From positions 4,373,001-4,437,000 of the forward strand of contig CP001769.1 of assembly GCA_000024525.1 (NCBI GenBank): 64,000 nucleotides of DNA. The letters run 5' to 3'. The stretch comes from Spirosoma linguale DSM 74 (GTDB taxonomy: Bacteria; Bacteroidota; Bacteroidia; Cytophagales; Spirosomataceae). The position numbers and the translations under genes were made by a program. Shown here one piece after another: positions 43,437-51,697 of this stretch. Position 1 is the stretch's first letter. Every line of letters begins with the position of its first letter. The notes below the pieces were generated by a model, which saw only the letters and a program-made list of their open reading frames with translations, was not told the origin of the DNA and did no database searches.

Positions 43437-43769
43437 TTAGTCAGGGATAACCAAGTTTTCGATCTTACTCATGTCTACGTCATCGTCTGAACGAGGCATC
43501 AGATGAATATAGCGAGTTGTGGCATCCTGAATGACGTCCGTTTTTCCAAAGAGGAGCGCCACCTGGTAGCCGTTCGTATTGATTCGCCCTACTTTACCGC
43601 TTTGCAACACCTGCTCAACAGCTTCCTGGGAAATGGGGGTTTCTAAGGTAAAATCAATCAGATTGAAAAACCGCTCTAACCACTCATAAACGGCTTGAGG
43701 GGTGGAGTGTCCAACCGGATTAATTAACACATTCGGACGTTCTGTTTTGATCAAACCAAGGGTGTACAT
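43437..43769 (-). CDS. Hypothetical protein
   Basis: A 110-residue soluble protein, ATG start at 43769. Blocks such as STPQAVYEWLERFFNLIDF, ISQEAVEQVLQSGKVGRI and YIHLMPRSDDDVDMSKI suggest a small alpha/beta fold. No family recognised. It is 39 bp from the start of the gene at 43397 and likely in the same transcript. Confidence 0.5.
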   Translation of the reverse strand: MYTLGLIKTERPNVLINPVGHSTPQAVYEWLERFFNLIDFTLETPISQEAVEQVLQSGKVGRINTNGYQVALLFGKTDVIQDATTRYIHLMPRSDDDVDMSKIENLVIPD

Positions 43770-43860
43770 AACTAGAGATTAAGTGAATGACTTGTGGACA
43801 ATATAGGTTATGACGCTGAAGGGTGAATGGCAAAACTCAAAAATAAATTGAGCGATCAGT

Positions 43861-44400
43861 CTATAGCCTTCCGTGATGGAGTAGCTCTCTAAGTAATCCG
43901 TCCGGCTGATCTATTGACAGAATATACTCACCCCAATTGGCTGAATTACCAAATCGCTGATCAAACTCGGTGGGCACATTATCTAATTCAAGGGTAGGGG
44001 TTAGCTGGCGATTAATACCATGATTTTCAAAAAATAAGACTAGTGCGTGAAGCTGCCTGGTCAGCGGTGGCGCTTGGGCCATTAACGCAAAGCGACCATC
44101 CCGTTCGCACTCCCATAAATAGGTTGCGTCTTCGTAATGGACCAAGTCCCACTGATGCAGCAAGTAGAGTTGGCGGTAATGCGGTAGATTCAGGTAAAAT
44201 CGACCAAAGGCCCGTTCCTTACTATACCAGTGATTGCGAAAATGCTGCCGTAATCGCTTTTCTTCAGCAGGCTGATTGGACTTGGCCACGCAGGCTAATT
44301 CGGCAAAGCCATCCTCTAGGGGCATTTGTTCCAGCCGACGATAGCTACGAATAAAATGGAGAATATGGTCTACGTTCAACTCGTCAAAAAAGGTATTCAT
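43861..44400 (-). CDS. Hypothetical protein
   Basis: A 179-residue, aromatic-rich soluble protein (HWYSKERAFGRFYLNLPHYR, QLYLLHQWDLVHYEDATYLW). No signal peptide, membrane segment or known motif. It starts 63 bp downstream of the recombinase gene on the same strand. It may be recombinase-associated cargo. Confidence 0.5.
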   Translation of the reverse strand: MNTFFDELNVDHILHFIRSYRRLEQMPLEDGFAELACVAKSNQPAEEKRLRQHFRNHWYSKERAFGRFYLNLPHYRQLYLLHQWDLVHYEDATYLWECERDGRFALMAQAPPLTRQLHALVLFFENHGINRQLTPTLELDNVPTEFDQRFGNSANWGEYILSIDQPDGLLRELLHHGRL

Positions 44401-44463
44401 CGATAAGAGATAAGGAATGGAATAGTATTGTCGAAGCGTCGATCCGGCGAAAAGTAAGGCATC

Positions 44464-45030
44464 TTAATTAGTCATAAGGATCTGTTTTCGATATCGCTTT
44501 ACACTCGACATACTGATGCCGGTCAGACTGACCGTTTCGGCAACCGATAAGCCCCGATCCAGTGCCTTCTTTACCTTGGCGAACTTCTCGGCATCCAGGC
44601 CTACTGGACGACCAATGTGTTTCCCCTTTGCCTTGGCCAGTAGTTGACCTGCTCGTGTCTTCTCTAAGATACTTTCCCGGTCATACTCGGCCAAAGCCGC
44701 AAAAATCTGTAAGACTAATTTCCCCCCTGGCGTACTGCTATCAACGCCCAGATCCAATGCCTTGAAATGAATGCCTTTCCGGGCAAACTCGCCCAGCATA
44801 CTGATCAGGTGATCCCGGCTACGGCCCAGCCGAAAGAAGCGGGCGACCACCACCGTATCGCCTGAACGAAGTTGAGACAGCATGGCGTCTAAAGCCGGTC
44901 GGCTAGTGCTGATGCCTGTGATCTTATCCTGAAATATTTCATCACAATCTACTTTTTGCAGCGCATCGAGTTGGGTGTCTAAGTTTTGGTCCAGCGTGGA
45001 TACGCGAGCGTAGCCAAAAAGTTTGTTCAT
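44464..45030 (-). CDS. Serine recombinase (resolvase/invertase family), copy 2
   Basis: A 188-residue small serine recombinase with catalytic Ser11 in GYARVSTLDQN and the conserved helices ARFFRLGRSRDHLISML and LAEYDRESILEKTRAGQLLA. The C-terminal helix-turn-helix is LSVAETVSLTGISMSSVKRY. It differs widely from copy 1 at 37235, so the two are independent acquisitions. It is preceded by an inverted-repeat region that could be its recombination or operator site. Confidence 0.94.
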   Translation of the reverse strand: MNKLFGYARVSTLDQNLDTQLDALQKVDCDEIFQDKITGISTSRPALDAMLSQLRSGDTVVVARFFRLGRSRDHLISMLGEFARKGIHFKALDLGVDSSTPGGKLVLQIFAALAEYDRESILEKTRAGQLLAKAKGKHIGRPVGLDAEKFAKVKKALDRGLSVAETVSLTGISMSSVKRYRKQILMTN

Positions 45031-45031
45031 A

Positions 45032-45094
45032 GGTTCAAAAAGCTGGTGTCACAAAGATAATTAATTCTTTATTTTAGGTCCTACTTTTTGAACC
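45032..45094. promoter_or_regulatory. Paired inverted repeats around the recombinase promoter
   Basis: GGTTCAAAAAG (45032-45042) and CTTTTTGAACC (45084-45094) are perfect 11-bp inverted copies enclosing a minus-strand TATCTTTG (45058-45051), an exact TAnnTTTG -7 element for the recombinase gene. It may serve as operator or res/crossover site. Confidence 0.6.
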
Positions 45095-45139
45095 CTGTTT
45101 TTAGGGTGTGGCAGCAGTAGAAGGGGGAGCCAGAGGTAG

Positions 45140-45167
45140 GGTCAAAAAGGTATGGCTTTTTGACCCT
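45140..45167. repeat. Related hairpin, third and fourth copy of the recombinase-site motif
   Basis: GGGTCAAAAAG (45140-45150), loop GTATGG, CTTTTTGACCC (45157-45167). It differs by one base per arm from the pair at 45032-45094. It can act as a terminator or as an accessory site. Confidence 0.55.
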
Positions 45168-45216
45168 TAGCTTTTGATTGAGTGGCTGACTCGGTTGATT
45201 CTCCAAGTGCCGAATT

Positions 45217-45538
45217 ATGTACTTTTCCGCAGAACTACCCCAGTTTCAAGTAAAATGGCACGCTGAACAACAACAGGCGCTAAGCCGTTAGGCGGAGAGT
45301 TGGGTTGGGCAGCGAAGCGCGGGAAGCTAAACTGAGTTATCTAAATGACCCCAACGGCTCGGGTCTGGATTACCAGATGAAGGAAAAGCATTATGACTTC
45401 TGGATTTATGCCCAGCAGGAGACGAAACCCAAACCCAGTTTTAGCTTTAAGGCGAGCGCCTACTAAAAGGAGGAACACTCAGTTGTCTAACTATCGCAGT
45501 TCGCTCAGCAGCTGCGGCTGAAGCAGTATCAGAATTGA
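45217..45538 (+). pseudogene. Decayed gene of about 105 codons, family unknown
   Basis: Starts ATG at 45217 (MYFSAELPQFQVKWHAEQQQ) and hits a TAG. The sense continues in a shifted frame as LNDPNGSGLDYQMKEKHYDF, then IYAQQETKPKPSFSFKASAY, and is then cut by TAA at 45464 and another TAA before ending LSQFAQQLRLKQYQN. One frameshift and two stops make it inactive. I do not know the parent family; the location beside a recombinase suggests mobile-element or plasmid cargo. Confidence 0.6.
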
Positions 45539-45734
45539 GGTCCCAGACTAGGCGGTCGGGGCATGAGCTGACACAGGTAGAACGGAGCGGAAAAAGAAGA
45601 TGTAATTAACGTTACCGTTTGTTTTTATTAGCAACATTAAATACATTGGCATATTATTATATGTAATTGGATTAGCGAAGAAATGGAGTATAGGTGCTCC
45701 TTGAATTTCGGTTATACACTCTATTCTACATAAC

Positions 45735-46163
45735 ATGGACCACTGTATTGTTTACCTTAGTTCATCAAAAGGCCTTTTATCGGATGAAGCCTTAACTAAT
45801 ATTCTTTATCACAGTCAAAAAAACAATCGTGCTTTAGACATTACAGGAATTTTACTTTATTTTAATGGGTGCATTATTCAAGTGCTGGAAGGGCCAGAAG
45901 AGCGGGTGAAAGCCTTGTACGAAGTGATTCGTCGAGACTTCCAACATACCCAAGTCATTAAGTTATATGATGATTCCATTGAGCACCGATCCTTTTCAGA
46001 CTGGTCAATGGGCTACAAAACCCTATCCGCTCGTGAGCTAGACCATCTAAAGCATGAGCTTTTATTTATAGACGAACCCTTTCTTCCCTTATCAAAGGAG
46101 GAAGAAAGGAATCCCATCCTATCTTTGGTAGAGGTGTTCTACAAGAACAATTATCGCAACTAA
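45735..46163 (+). CDS. BLUF-domain blue-light photoreceptor
   Basis: A 142-residue single-domain BLUF protein that should bind FAD and sense blue light. The photoactive residues are Tyr7 (CIVYLSS), Asn31 (NNRALDITGILLY), Gln49 (CIIQVLEGPEE), Trp90 and Met92 (FSDWSMGY). All are present, so photocycling is likely. A C-terminal ~45-residue helical extension (ELDHLKHELLFIDEPF) may carry the output. It stands alone, with its own strong terminator, and no effector enzyme is encoded nearby. Confidence 0.94.
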   Translation: MDHCIVYLSSSKGLLSDEALTNILYHSQKNNRALDITGILLYFNGCIIQVLEGPEERVKALYEVIRRDFQHTQVIKLYDDSIEHRSFSDWSMGYKTLSARELDHLKHELLFIDEPFLPLSKEEERNPILSLVEVFYKNNYRN

Positions 46164-46202
46164 ATCAGCTATTGTCCATATTGCCAAATTGATCAATTCA
46201 TA

Positions 46203-46245
46203 GGCAAAAAGGGTGGTGACATCGTATGTCACCACCCTTTTTGCC
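46203..46245 (+). terminator. Long perfect hairpin after the BLUF gene
   Basis: Twenty-base perfect arms, 46203-46222 and 46226-46245, around a 3-nt loop CGT. The arms carry AAAAAGGGTGG and CCACCCTTTTT, so the right arm ends T-rich. It lies 40 bp after the stop. Confidence 0.85.
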
Positions 46246-46289
46246 CCGTTGTTTTTGTACTTTTCGAGGGATGTTGTGTAAGAGATGTA

Positions 46290-46412
46290 GCTGTTGCAAA
46301 AGTCTAAAATGGAACGTGGAAGCCAAGGTTAACTGCTAATCAGAGGTGTTCCAATGAGCAGAAATAATCCATTGGCTGAGCTAAGAAGGCTGACCTCGAC
46401 TTTTGCAACAGC
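46290..46412. mobile_element. 123-bp miniature element with IS5-like ends
   Basis: GCTGTTGCAAAAGTC (46290-46304) and its perfect inverse GACTTTTGCAACAGC (46398-46412) bound a 123-bp non-coding segment. The end sequence resembles the terminal inverted repeats of IS5-family elements as I recall them. It has no transposase, so it would be a MITE or an IS remnant moved in trans. The flanks do not show an obvious target duplication. Confidence 0.7.
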
Positions 46413-46620
46413 CACCCACGTTATAGTACGTTGATTGTGTATCGACACACGACTATCATCGATACGTTTATTGACTACAAGCCCACGGCTACGAATTTTA
46501 AAACGATCCTGAGTTTACTCGAAAAAATCCAAAGTCCTCACGAAAACCTGGCTGAGCCAACCCATCGTTGATCGCCGATGTACCCGTTCAGGTTGGCAGG
46601 GATTTAAGTTGTCGAGTTAA

Positions 46621-46683
46621 GTTATAAAAAACGCTCGCTAATAGAGCATTTTTGCGAGAAACTGAATTTTAATATCTGTCCAA
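46621..46683 (-). repeat. Dispersed intergenic repeat, inverted copy E-prime
   Basis: Read on the minus strand it starts GTTGGACAGATATTAAAATT, then hairpin 1 with CTCG...CGAG around CAAAAATGCTC. It is head-to-head with copy E, so the two left ends form inverted repeats TTTTAATATCTGTC and GACAGATATTAAAA. Confidence 0.65.
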
Positions 46684-46703
46684 CACCGTATGTGACTGAA
46701 TGT

Positions 46704-46814
46704 GTTTGACAGATATTAAAAGTTAGTGTTTCGTAAAAACGCTCCTAATTGAGACGAAGCAGGGCTGTAGATATGGTACTAGAATCGGGCGTTTTATGAA
46801 ACGGGTAAGTCAAG
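46704..46814 (+). repeat. Dispersed intergenic repeat, copy E
   Basis: Left end GTTTGACAGATATTAAAAGT, hairpin 1 GTTTC...GAGAC around AAAAACGCTCC, then AGGGCTGTAGATATGG in place of hairpin 2, and right end GCGTTTTATGAAACGGG. The gap at 46164-46928 also holds the terminator and the IS5-like element, and no confident gene. Confidence 0.65.
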
Positions 46815-46928
46815 AGTATCTAGCATAAAGGCCGGAACTTTATCTTAACAAAACACTTTTACAACCCGGTCAGATCGGTGAAATGTAGCTAGCTTTACCT
46901 AGGCGCTCCTTCTATCAACTGCCAGCCT

Positions 46929-49427
46929 CTACAGATAATGCTTTAAATACGGACCGGTTCGGCTACCGGGCTGTTGTGCCACTTCCCTCGGTGGCCCTTG
47001 AGCCACCACCTGACCGCCCTCATCGCCCGCACCCGGCCCCATGTCGATGACCCAATCGCTGGCCCGAACGACCCGCATGTTATGCTCCACCACAATGACG
47101 GTGTTACCCCCCGTCACCAGCTTGCGAAGCTGACCCAGTAGCTTATCCACGTCAGCCGGATGGAGGCCCGTTGTGGGTTCATCCAGGATATAAAGTGAGG
47201 AGCCGTTGTTAGGACGTTGCAACTCAGTCGCCAGCTTGATCCGCTGGGCTTCCCCGCCGGATAATTCCGTAGCAGGTTGGCCCAATCGCAAGTACCCGAG
47301 CCCCACTTCGCCCAGCGTCCTGAGCGAACGCAAAACGGTTGGTTCTTCCTCAAAAAAAGAGAGCGCTTCATCAACCGTGAGGCCTAGCACGTCAGCGATG
47401 GTTTTATCCCGGTAGCGGACTTCCAGCGTCTGTTCATTATAGCGGGCTCCGTGGCAGACCGGGCAGGGCTTATAGACGCTTGGCAGAAACAACAGCTCGA
47501 CCATCACAAACCCTTCGCCCTGACAGTGTGGACATCGGCCTTTGGCTACGTTGAACGAAAACCGGCCAGCATCGTAGCCACGCTTGCGGGCCATCGGCGT
47601 GGCGGAAAACAGTTTTCGAACAGAATCAAACAGGCCTGTGTAGGTCGCCATGTTCGAGCGGGGTGTGCGGCCAATGGCCTTTTGATCGACCCGGACCAAG
47701 CGCTTGATTCGCGCCAGGCCGCTGATGATTTGACCACTCGTAGTAATCGGCCTTTCTTCCTCCCCAGAATCCCCTTCATCCTCATCGGCCAATGATTGCC
47801 CCAAATGGTCTGCTACCAGCTCGACCAGCACCTGACTAATCAGACTGGACTTGCCTGAACCCGACACACCGGTTACCGCTGTCAGCACGCCCAGGGGAAT
47901 AGCTACGTCCAGCGACTGTAAGTTATTCCGGCTTACCCCGACCAACTGAAGCCAGTCTGAGGGTTGAAGCGGTGGCGCTTGAGCGTCTTTTTCCGAAGCA
48001 AACAAATAAGGTCGGGTTTGGGATGTGGTGATGTGGGCCAAACCCGCGGGTGGGCCGCTGTAAAGAATTTTCCCGCCTTGCTCACCCGCCCCCGGCCCGA
48101 CATCGACCAACCAGTCGGCCTGCCGGATGATATTCAGATTATGCTCGACAACAAACAGTGAATTTCCGGCTCGTTTCAAGCCAGCCAGTGCAGCGAGCAA
48201 CGCTTCGGTATCGGAAGGGTGCAGCCCCGCCGAGGGTTCATCCAGCACGTACACCACCCCAAACAGATTCGAGTAAAGCTGCGTGGCCAGCCGCAGCCGT
48301 TGCAGTTCTCCCGGCGATAGCGTCGGGGTGCTCCGTTCCAGAGACAAATACCCCAACCCCAGTTGAAGCAACACCTGTAGACGCGCTACCAGATCGGCAG
48401 TAATCCGGTGAATCACTTCCGCCCGCTCAGGCTGTTCTTCTTTCGGGTCTTTGGTGTAGGGCTGGAGCAGCGTCGTCAGGCGCTTGAGAGGGAGTTCAGA
48501 TAGATCCGTAATATCCAGTCCGGCAAAGGTGACGCTTAGTGATTCGGGCCGCAGTCGTTTCCCGTGGCAGGTTGGGCAGCGGGTTTGGAGCATAAATGCC
48601 GATACCCGCTTCTTCATCAACTGACTTTGGGTATTGGCGAACGTATGCAGCACGTGCCGCCGGGCGCTGCTGAACGTACCCATGTAATCGGGTGGTTCTT
48701 TTCGTTGAATAGCCCGGCGGGTTTGCTCGGGGGTATACCCGGGATACACCGGGACAACGGGCTGCTCCTCGGTGAATAAAATCCAGTCGCGTTGCTTTCG
48801 GGGAAGCTCCCGCCAGGGTTTATCGACATCATAACCCAGCGATACGAGAATATCGCGTAGGTTTTGACCGCCCCAGGCCTGCGGCCAGGCGGCTACCGCC
48901 CGCTCCCGGATAGTGAGCGAAGGGTCAGGCACCAGCGAGCCTTCTGTAACCTCGTAGACGCTGCCCAACCCGTGACAGGTTGGGCAGGCCCCTTCGGGTG
49001 TATTGGCTGAAAAAGATTCCGCGTAGAGGATTCCCTGGCCCGGCGGGTAGTCACCGGCCCGGGAATACAGCATCCGCACCAGGTTACTGAGCGTCGTGAC
49101 ACTGCCCACGGATGAACGGGTGGTTGGCGTACCTCGCTGCTGTTGAAGAGCAACGGCTGGTGGTAAGCCGTCAATGGCGTCGACTTCGGGAATGGCCATC
49201 TGGTTGAAGAGTCGCCGGGTGTAGGGAGATACTGACTCTAAATACCGGCGCTGGGCTTCGGCATAGAGGGTACCGAACGCCAGGGATGATTTACCGGAAC
49301 CCGAGATGCCAGTAAACACGACAAGGGCATCCCGGGGAATAGACACCTCTATATTCTTGAGATTATGCTGGCGGGCCCCGCGTACGCGGATGAAGGCGTG
49401 ATGATCGTGTTCAGACGGTGAATTCAC
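46929..49427 (-). CDS. UvrA2-type excinuclease/ABC ATPase
   Basis: A twin-ABC ATPase of the UvrA family, 832 residues, shorter than UvrA (~940) because the UvrB-binding region is missing. First ATPase half: Walker [21 protein letters not shown], zinc module CPTCHGLGS, signature [12 protein letters not shown] (Pro replaces the usual second Gly). Second half: [10 protein letters not shown], a second zinc site CPHCQGEGF...CPVCHG, signature [15 protein letters not shown] and Walker [14 protein letters not shown]. This class (UvrA2/DrrC-like) is linked in other bacteria to tolerance of DNA-binding drugs and has a modest role in repair. It is monocistronic here. Confidence 0.9.
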   Translation of the reverse strand: MNSPSEHDHHAFIRVRGARQHNLKNIEVSIPRDALVVFTGISGSGKSSLAFGTLYAEAQRRYLESVSPYTRRLFNQMAIPEVDAIDGLPPAVALQQQRGTPTTRSSVGSVTTLSNLVRMLYSRAGDYPPGQGILYAESFSANTPEGACPTCHGLGSVYEVTEGSLVPDPSLTIRERAVAAWPQAWGGQNLRDILVSLGYDVDKPWRELPRKQRDWILFTEEQPVVPVYPGYTPEQTRRAIQRKEPPDYMGTFSSARRHVLHTFANTQSQLMKKRVSAFMLQTRCPTCHGKRLRPESLSVTFAGLDITDLSELPLKRLTTLLQPYTKDPKEEQPERAEVIHRITADLVARLQVLLQLGLGYLSLERSTPTLSPGELQRLRLATQLYSNLFGVVYVLDEPSAGLHPSDTEALLAALAGLKRAGNSLFVVEHNLNIIRQADWLVDVGPGAGEQGGKILYSGPPAGLAHITTSQTRPYLFASEKDAQAPPLQPSDWLQLVGVSRNNLQSLDVAIPLGVLTAVTGVSGSGKSSLISQVLVELVADHLGQSLADEDEGDSGEEERPITTSGQIISGLARIKRLVRVDQKAIGRTPRSNMATYTGLFDSVRKLFSATPMARKRGYDAGRFSFNVAKGRCPHCQGEGFVMVELLFLPSVYKPCPVCHGARYNEQTLEVRYRDKTIADVLGLTVDEALSFFEEEPTVLRSLRTLGEVGLGYLRLGQPATELSGGEAQRIKLATELQRPNNGSSLYILDEPTTGLHPADVDKLLGQLRKLVTGGNTVIVVEHNMRVVRASDWVIDMGPGAGDEGGQVVAQGPPREVAQQPGSRTGPYLKHYL

Positions 49428-49545
49428 GGTGTTTGTGGGTGACTTTTTTGAGAAACCGCTGCTGGTTCATCGTTGTTAGATGACGAATCGAGTTTCTGAT
49501 TTGCCATACTGGTTAAATGTTGGCCAGTCAAGCCAGCAAATAATC

Positions 49546-49588
49546 GCATCGTCATTCCGCACTGGTGAACCAGTCGGAATGACGATGC
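49546..49588 (-). terminator. Terminator of the alcohol dehydrogenase operon
   Basis: GCATCGTCATTCCG (49546-49559) pairs with CGGAATGACGATGC (49575-49588), with an inner ACTGG/CCAGT stem and TGAA loop. It lies 19 bp beyond the stop of the operon's last gene. Confidence 0.75.
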
Positions 49589-49606
49589 CATAACCTCATA
49601 AACCAG

Positions 49607-50773
49607 TTATTGCGGAGCAAAAACGACCCGCATCGTTTCTTTCTTGTTGAACAGATCGTAACCTGCCATGCCCTCATCGAGCGACATTTTATGTGTAAGC
49701 ATAAAGCTTGAATTCAGCTCCCCTTTTTGCAGATGCTCCAGCAACCGGGGAATATACCGCTGCCCGTGTTGCTGACCCATTCGGAAAGTCAGGGCTTTGT
49801 TCATGGCCGCACCCATCGGGATGCTGTCGACTAGGCCGCCATATACGCCAATAATCGAAACGGTCCCACCTTTTCGACAGGCCAGAATGGCTTCCCGCAG
49901 CACAATTGGCCGATCGGATTCCAGCCGGACAAACTGCTTGGTTTTGTCGTAGTAATAATCCAGCCCTTCGCTGACCGCTTCCATGCCCACGCAGTCGATG
50001 CATCGGTCGGGGCCACGCCCACCGGTCATCTCCCGCAACGCTTCCTGAACGTCGACTTTCGAGAAATCCAGTATTTCGGCTCCGCTGATGTCTCTCGCCA
50101 TCCGCAGTCGGTCGGGTTCCCGGTCGATGGCAATCACGCGGGACGCGCCCAGCAGAAAAGCACTTTGAATGGCCATTTGACCTACTCCTCCGCAGCCCCA
50201 TATAGCCACCACGTTACCCGGTTGAATGTCGGCAAGATCCGCGGCCATGAATCCCGTTGGCATGGCATCCGAGGCAAACACAGCGGCTTCGTCGGGTAAC
50301 CCTTCGGGAATGACAAAGCAGCCCCGGTCGGCATACGGTACGCGGATATAGTCGGCATGCGAACCGGCATAACCGCCGAAGGCGTGCGAGTATCCGAAAA
50401 TCCCGGCTGGCGAATCGCCGTAGACTTTTTCCGGTATCCACGCGTGTGGATTGGAGTTGTCGCAGAGCGACCATTGCGTACTCTGGCAATATTGACACTC
50501 GCCACAACCCAAAATCGAACACACCACGACGCGGTCGCCTTTTTTCAGATTCTTCACCTCGGAGCCTATTTCGATCACTTCGCCCATAAACTCATGGCCG
50601 ATGATGTCGCCTTCGCGCATCGTTGGTACATAACCGTTGAGCAGGTGCAGGTCGGAACCGCAAACCGATGACAGTATAACCCGCAGAATCGCATCCTTGG
50701 GGTTGATAAGGATTGGATCGGGAACCCGCTCTGTGCGCAGGTCGCCAACACCGTTATAACATAGCGCTTTCAT
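49607..50773 (-). CDS. Zinc-dependent alcohol dehydrogenase, formaldehyde-dehydrogenase-like (1)
   Basis: A 388-residue medium-chain dehydrogenase. The catalytic zinc site shows CGSDLHLLNG and GHEFMGEVIEIG. The structural zinc loop is the Cys cluster CSILGCGECQYCQSTQWSLC, and the nucleotide fold is WGCGGVGQMAIQ. The SVCGSDLH start, long length and DRCIDCVGMEA insertion match the glutathione-independent formaldehyde-dehydrogenase-like branch. Its start overlaps the end of the SRPBCC gene by 20 bp, so the genes are translationally coupled. It is the last gene of a five-gene operon with a second such enzyme at the other end. Confidence 0.93.
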   Translation of the reverse strand: MKALCYNGVGDLRTERVPDPILINPKDAILRVILSSVCGSDLHLLNGYVPTMREGDIIGHEFMGEVIEIGSEVKNLKKGDRVVVCSILGCGECQYCQSTQWSLCDNSNPHAWIPEKVYGDSPAGIFGYSHAFGGYAGSHADYIRVPYADRGCFVIPEGLPDEAAVFASDAMPTGFMAADLADIQPGNVVAIWGCGGVGQMAIQSAFLLGASRVIAIDREPDRLRMARDISGAEILDFSKVDVQEALREMTGGRGPDRCIDCVGMEAVSEGLDYYYDKTKQFVRLESDRPIVLREAILACRKGGTVSIIGVYGGLVDSIPMGAAMNKALTFRMGQQHGQRYIPRLLEHLQKGELNSSFMLTHKMSLDEGMAGYDLFNKKETMRVVFAPQ

Positions 50774-51608
50774 GTTTTTCGTCTGCTTTAGCGTGTTCAG
50801 ATACCGGTTTTTTACCGGATTGTTGCTCAGGTTTCCGACCCGATGGCTGCCCCTCGATGGTCGTGATTTCGCCGGTTTCCAGCAATTGCTTGAACCGGCG
50901 CAGGTCCTGCTTGATCATTTCCTCAAAAGCCGGGTTAAACAGTTTCATGATCGTACCACCCAGTTGCCCAACTGGTGGACGGTACTTGATCACGGCGTGA
51001 ACTTCCGTACCCTGCCCATTGGGCGCATCGACAAAACGGACTTCACCTGCGTTGTCAATCCGGGCGTCGGCGAGGGATTTCCAGACCAATCGCTCATTTT
51101 CTACCTCCTCCAGAATCTGGGCATCCCACTCCACCGTTCCCAGCGTTTTGGCAAGGAAATTATCCGAGAGTTTCGCTACCCAATGCGACCGTTTGTTGTC
51201 GAGTTGTCGGACCTCGCTCAGGTGAAACATAAACCGGGGCAGATTCTCCAGTTGCCGCCAGTAGGCATATACCTCCTGGCGCGGTTTGTTGATCGTCAGG
51301 CTTTTGGCGATTTCAATTGAATCGACCACCTGATTTTCGGCGTTTGGCTCGGCCGTATTCCGCCCCAGCGCCTGATTCATGGGGCAATAGCCCGACGCCC
51401 CCCGGTAGACCATATAGCCACCCAGCGTGGCCAGTACTAGCCCACTAAACGAACCCCGCCGTAAGCCGTACGTGGCTAACAACGCTCCGCCAGCCGCCGA
51501 CCAGATTCGCTCCGTATTGCCCACGTTGATTTGGCTGGAACCACTGGCGTCCGGTTTGACCTGTCCCATGCCCAGTACACTCGACACGGGCTGCTTTTTG
51601 TTTGCCAT
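50754..51608 (-). CDS. SRPBCC-fold protein with N-terminal DUF2892-like segment
   Basis: Start at the ATG at 51608 (MANKKQPVSS), 284 residues. Residues ~30-75 form a membrane-hairpin segment (ERIWSAAGGALLATYGL, then GLVLATLGGYMVYRGASGYC) like DUF2892. The START/SRPBCC cyclase-like domain follows: SLTINKPRQEVYAYWRQLEN, then FMFHLSEVRQLD, and KYRPPVGQLGGTIMKLFNP. The C-terminus is a charged, low-complexity tail. Proteins with this layout accompany stress-related dehydrogenases in many Bacteroidota and Proteobacteria. Ligand unknown. Confidence 0.88.
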   Translation of the reverse strand: MANKKQPVSSVLGMGQVKPDASGSSQINVGNTERIWSAAGGALLATYGLRRGSFSGLVLATLGGYMVYRGASGYCPMNQALGRNTAEPNAENQVVDSIEIAKSLTINKPRQEVYAYWRQLENLPRFMFHLSEVRQLDNKRSHWVAKLSDNFLAKTLGTVEWDAQILEEVENERLVWKSLADARIDNAGEVRFVDAPNGQGTEVHAVIKYRPPVGQLGGTIMKLFNPAFEEMIKQDLRRFKQLLETGEITTIEGQPSGRKPEQQSGKKPVSEHAKADEKHESAML

Positions 51609-51697
51609 AGTTTTAAAAGATATAAGGTTTATTTGCCTGCTTGATCCACTATTCTGCTCGCCAGGCCTGCTCAATTCAGGGTTGGAAAGCACCCCTC

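Noticed and set aside
46430..46575. Short open frame reading IVYRHTTIIDTFIDYKPTAT
   Set aside because: No ATG start, no family match and set among mobile debris; possibly a fossil but not supportable.
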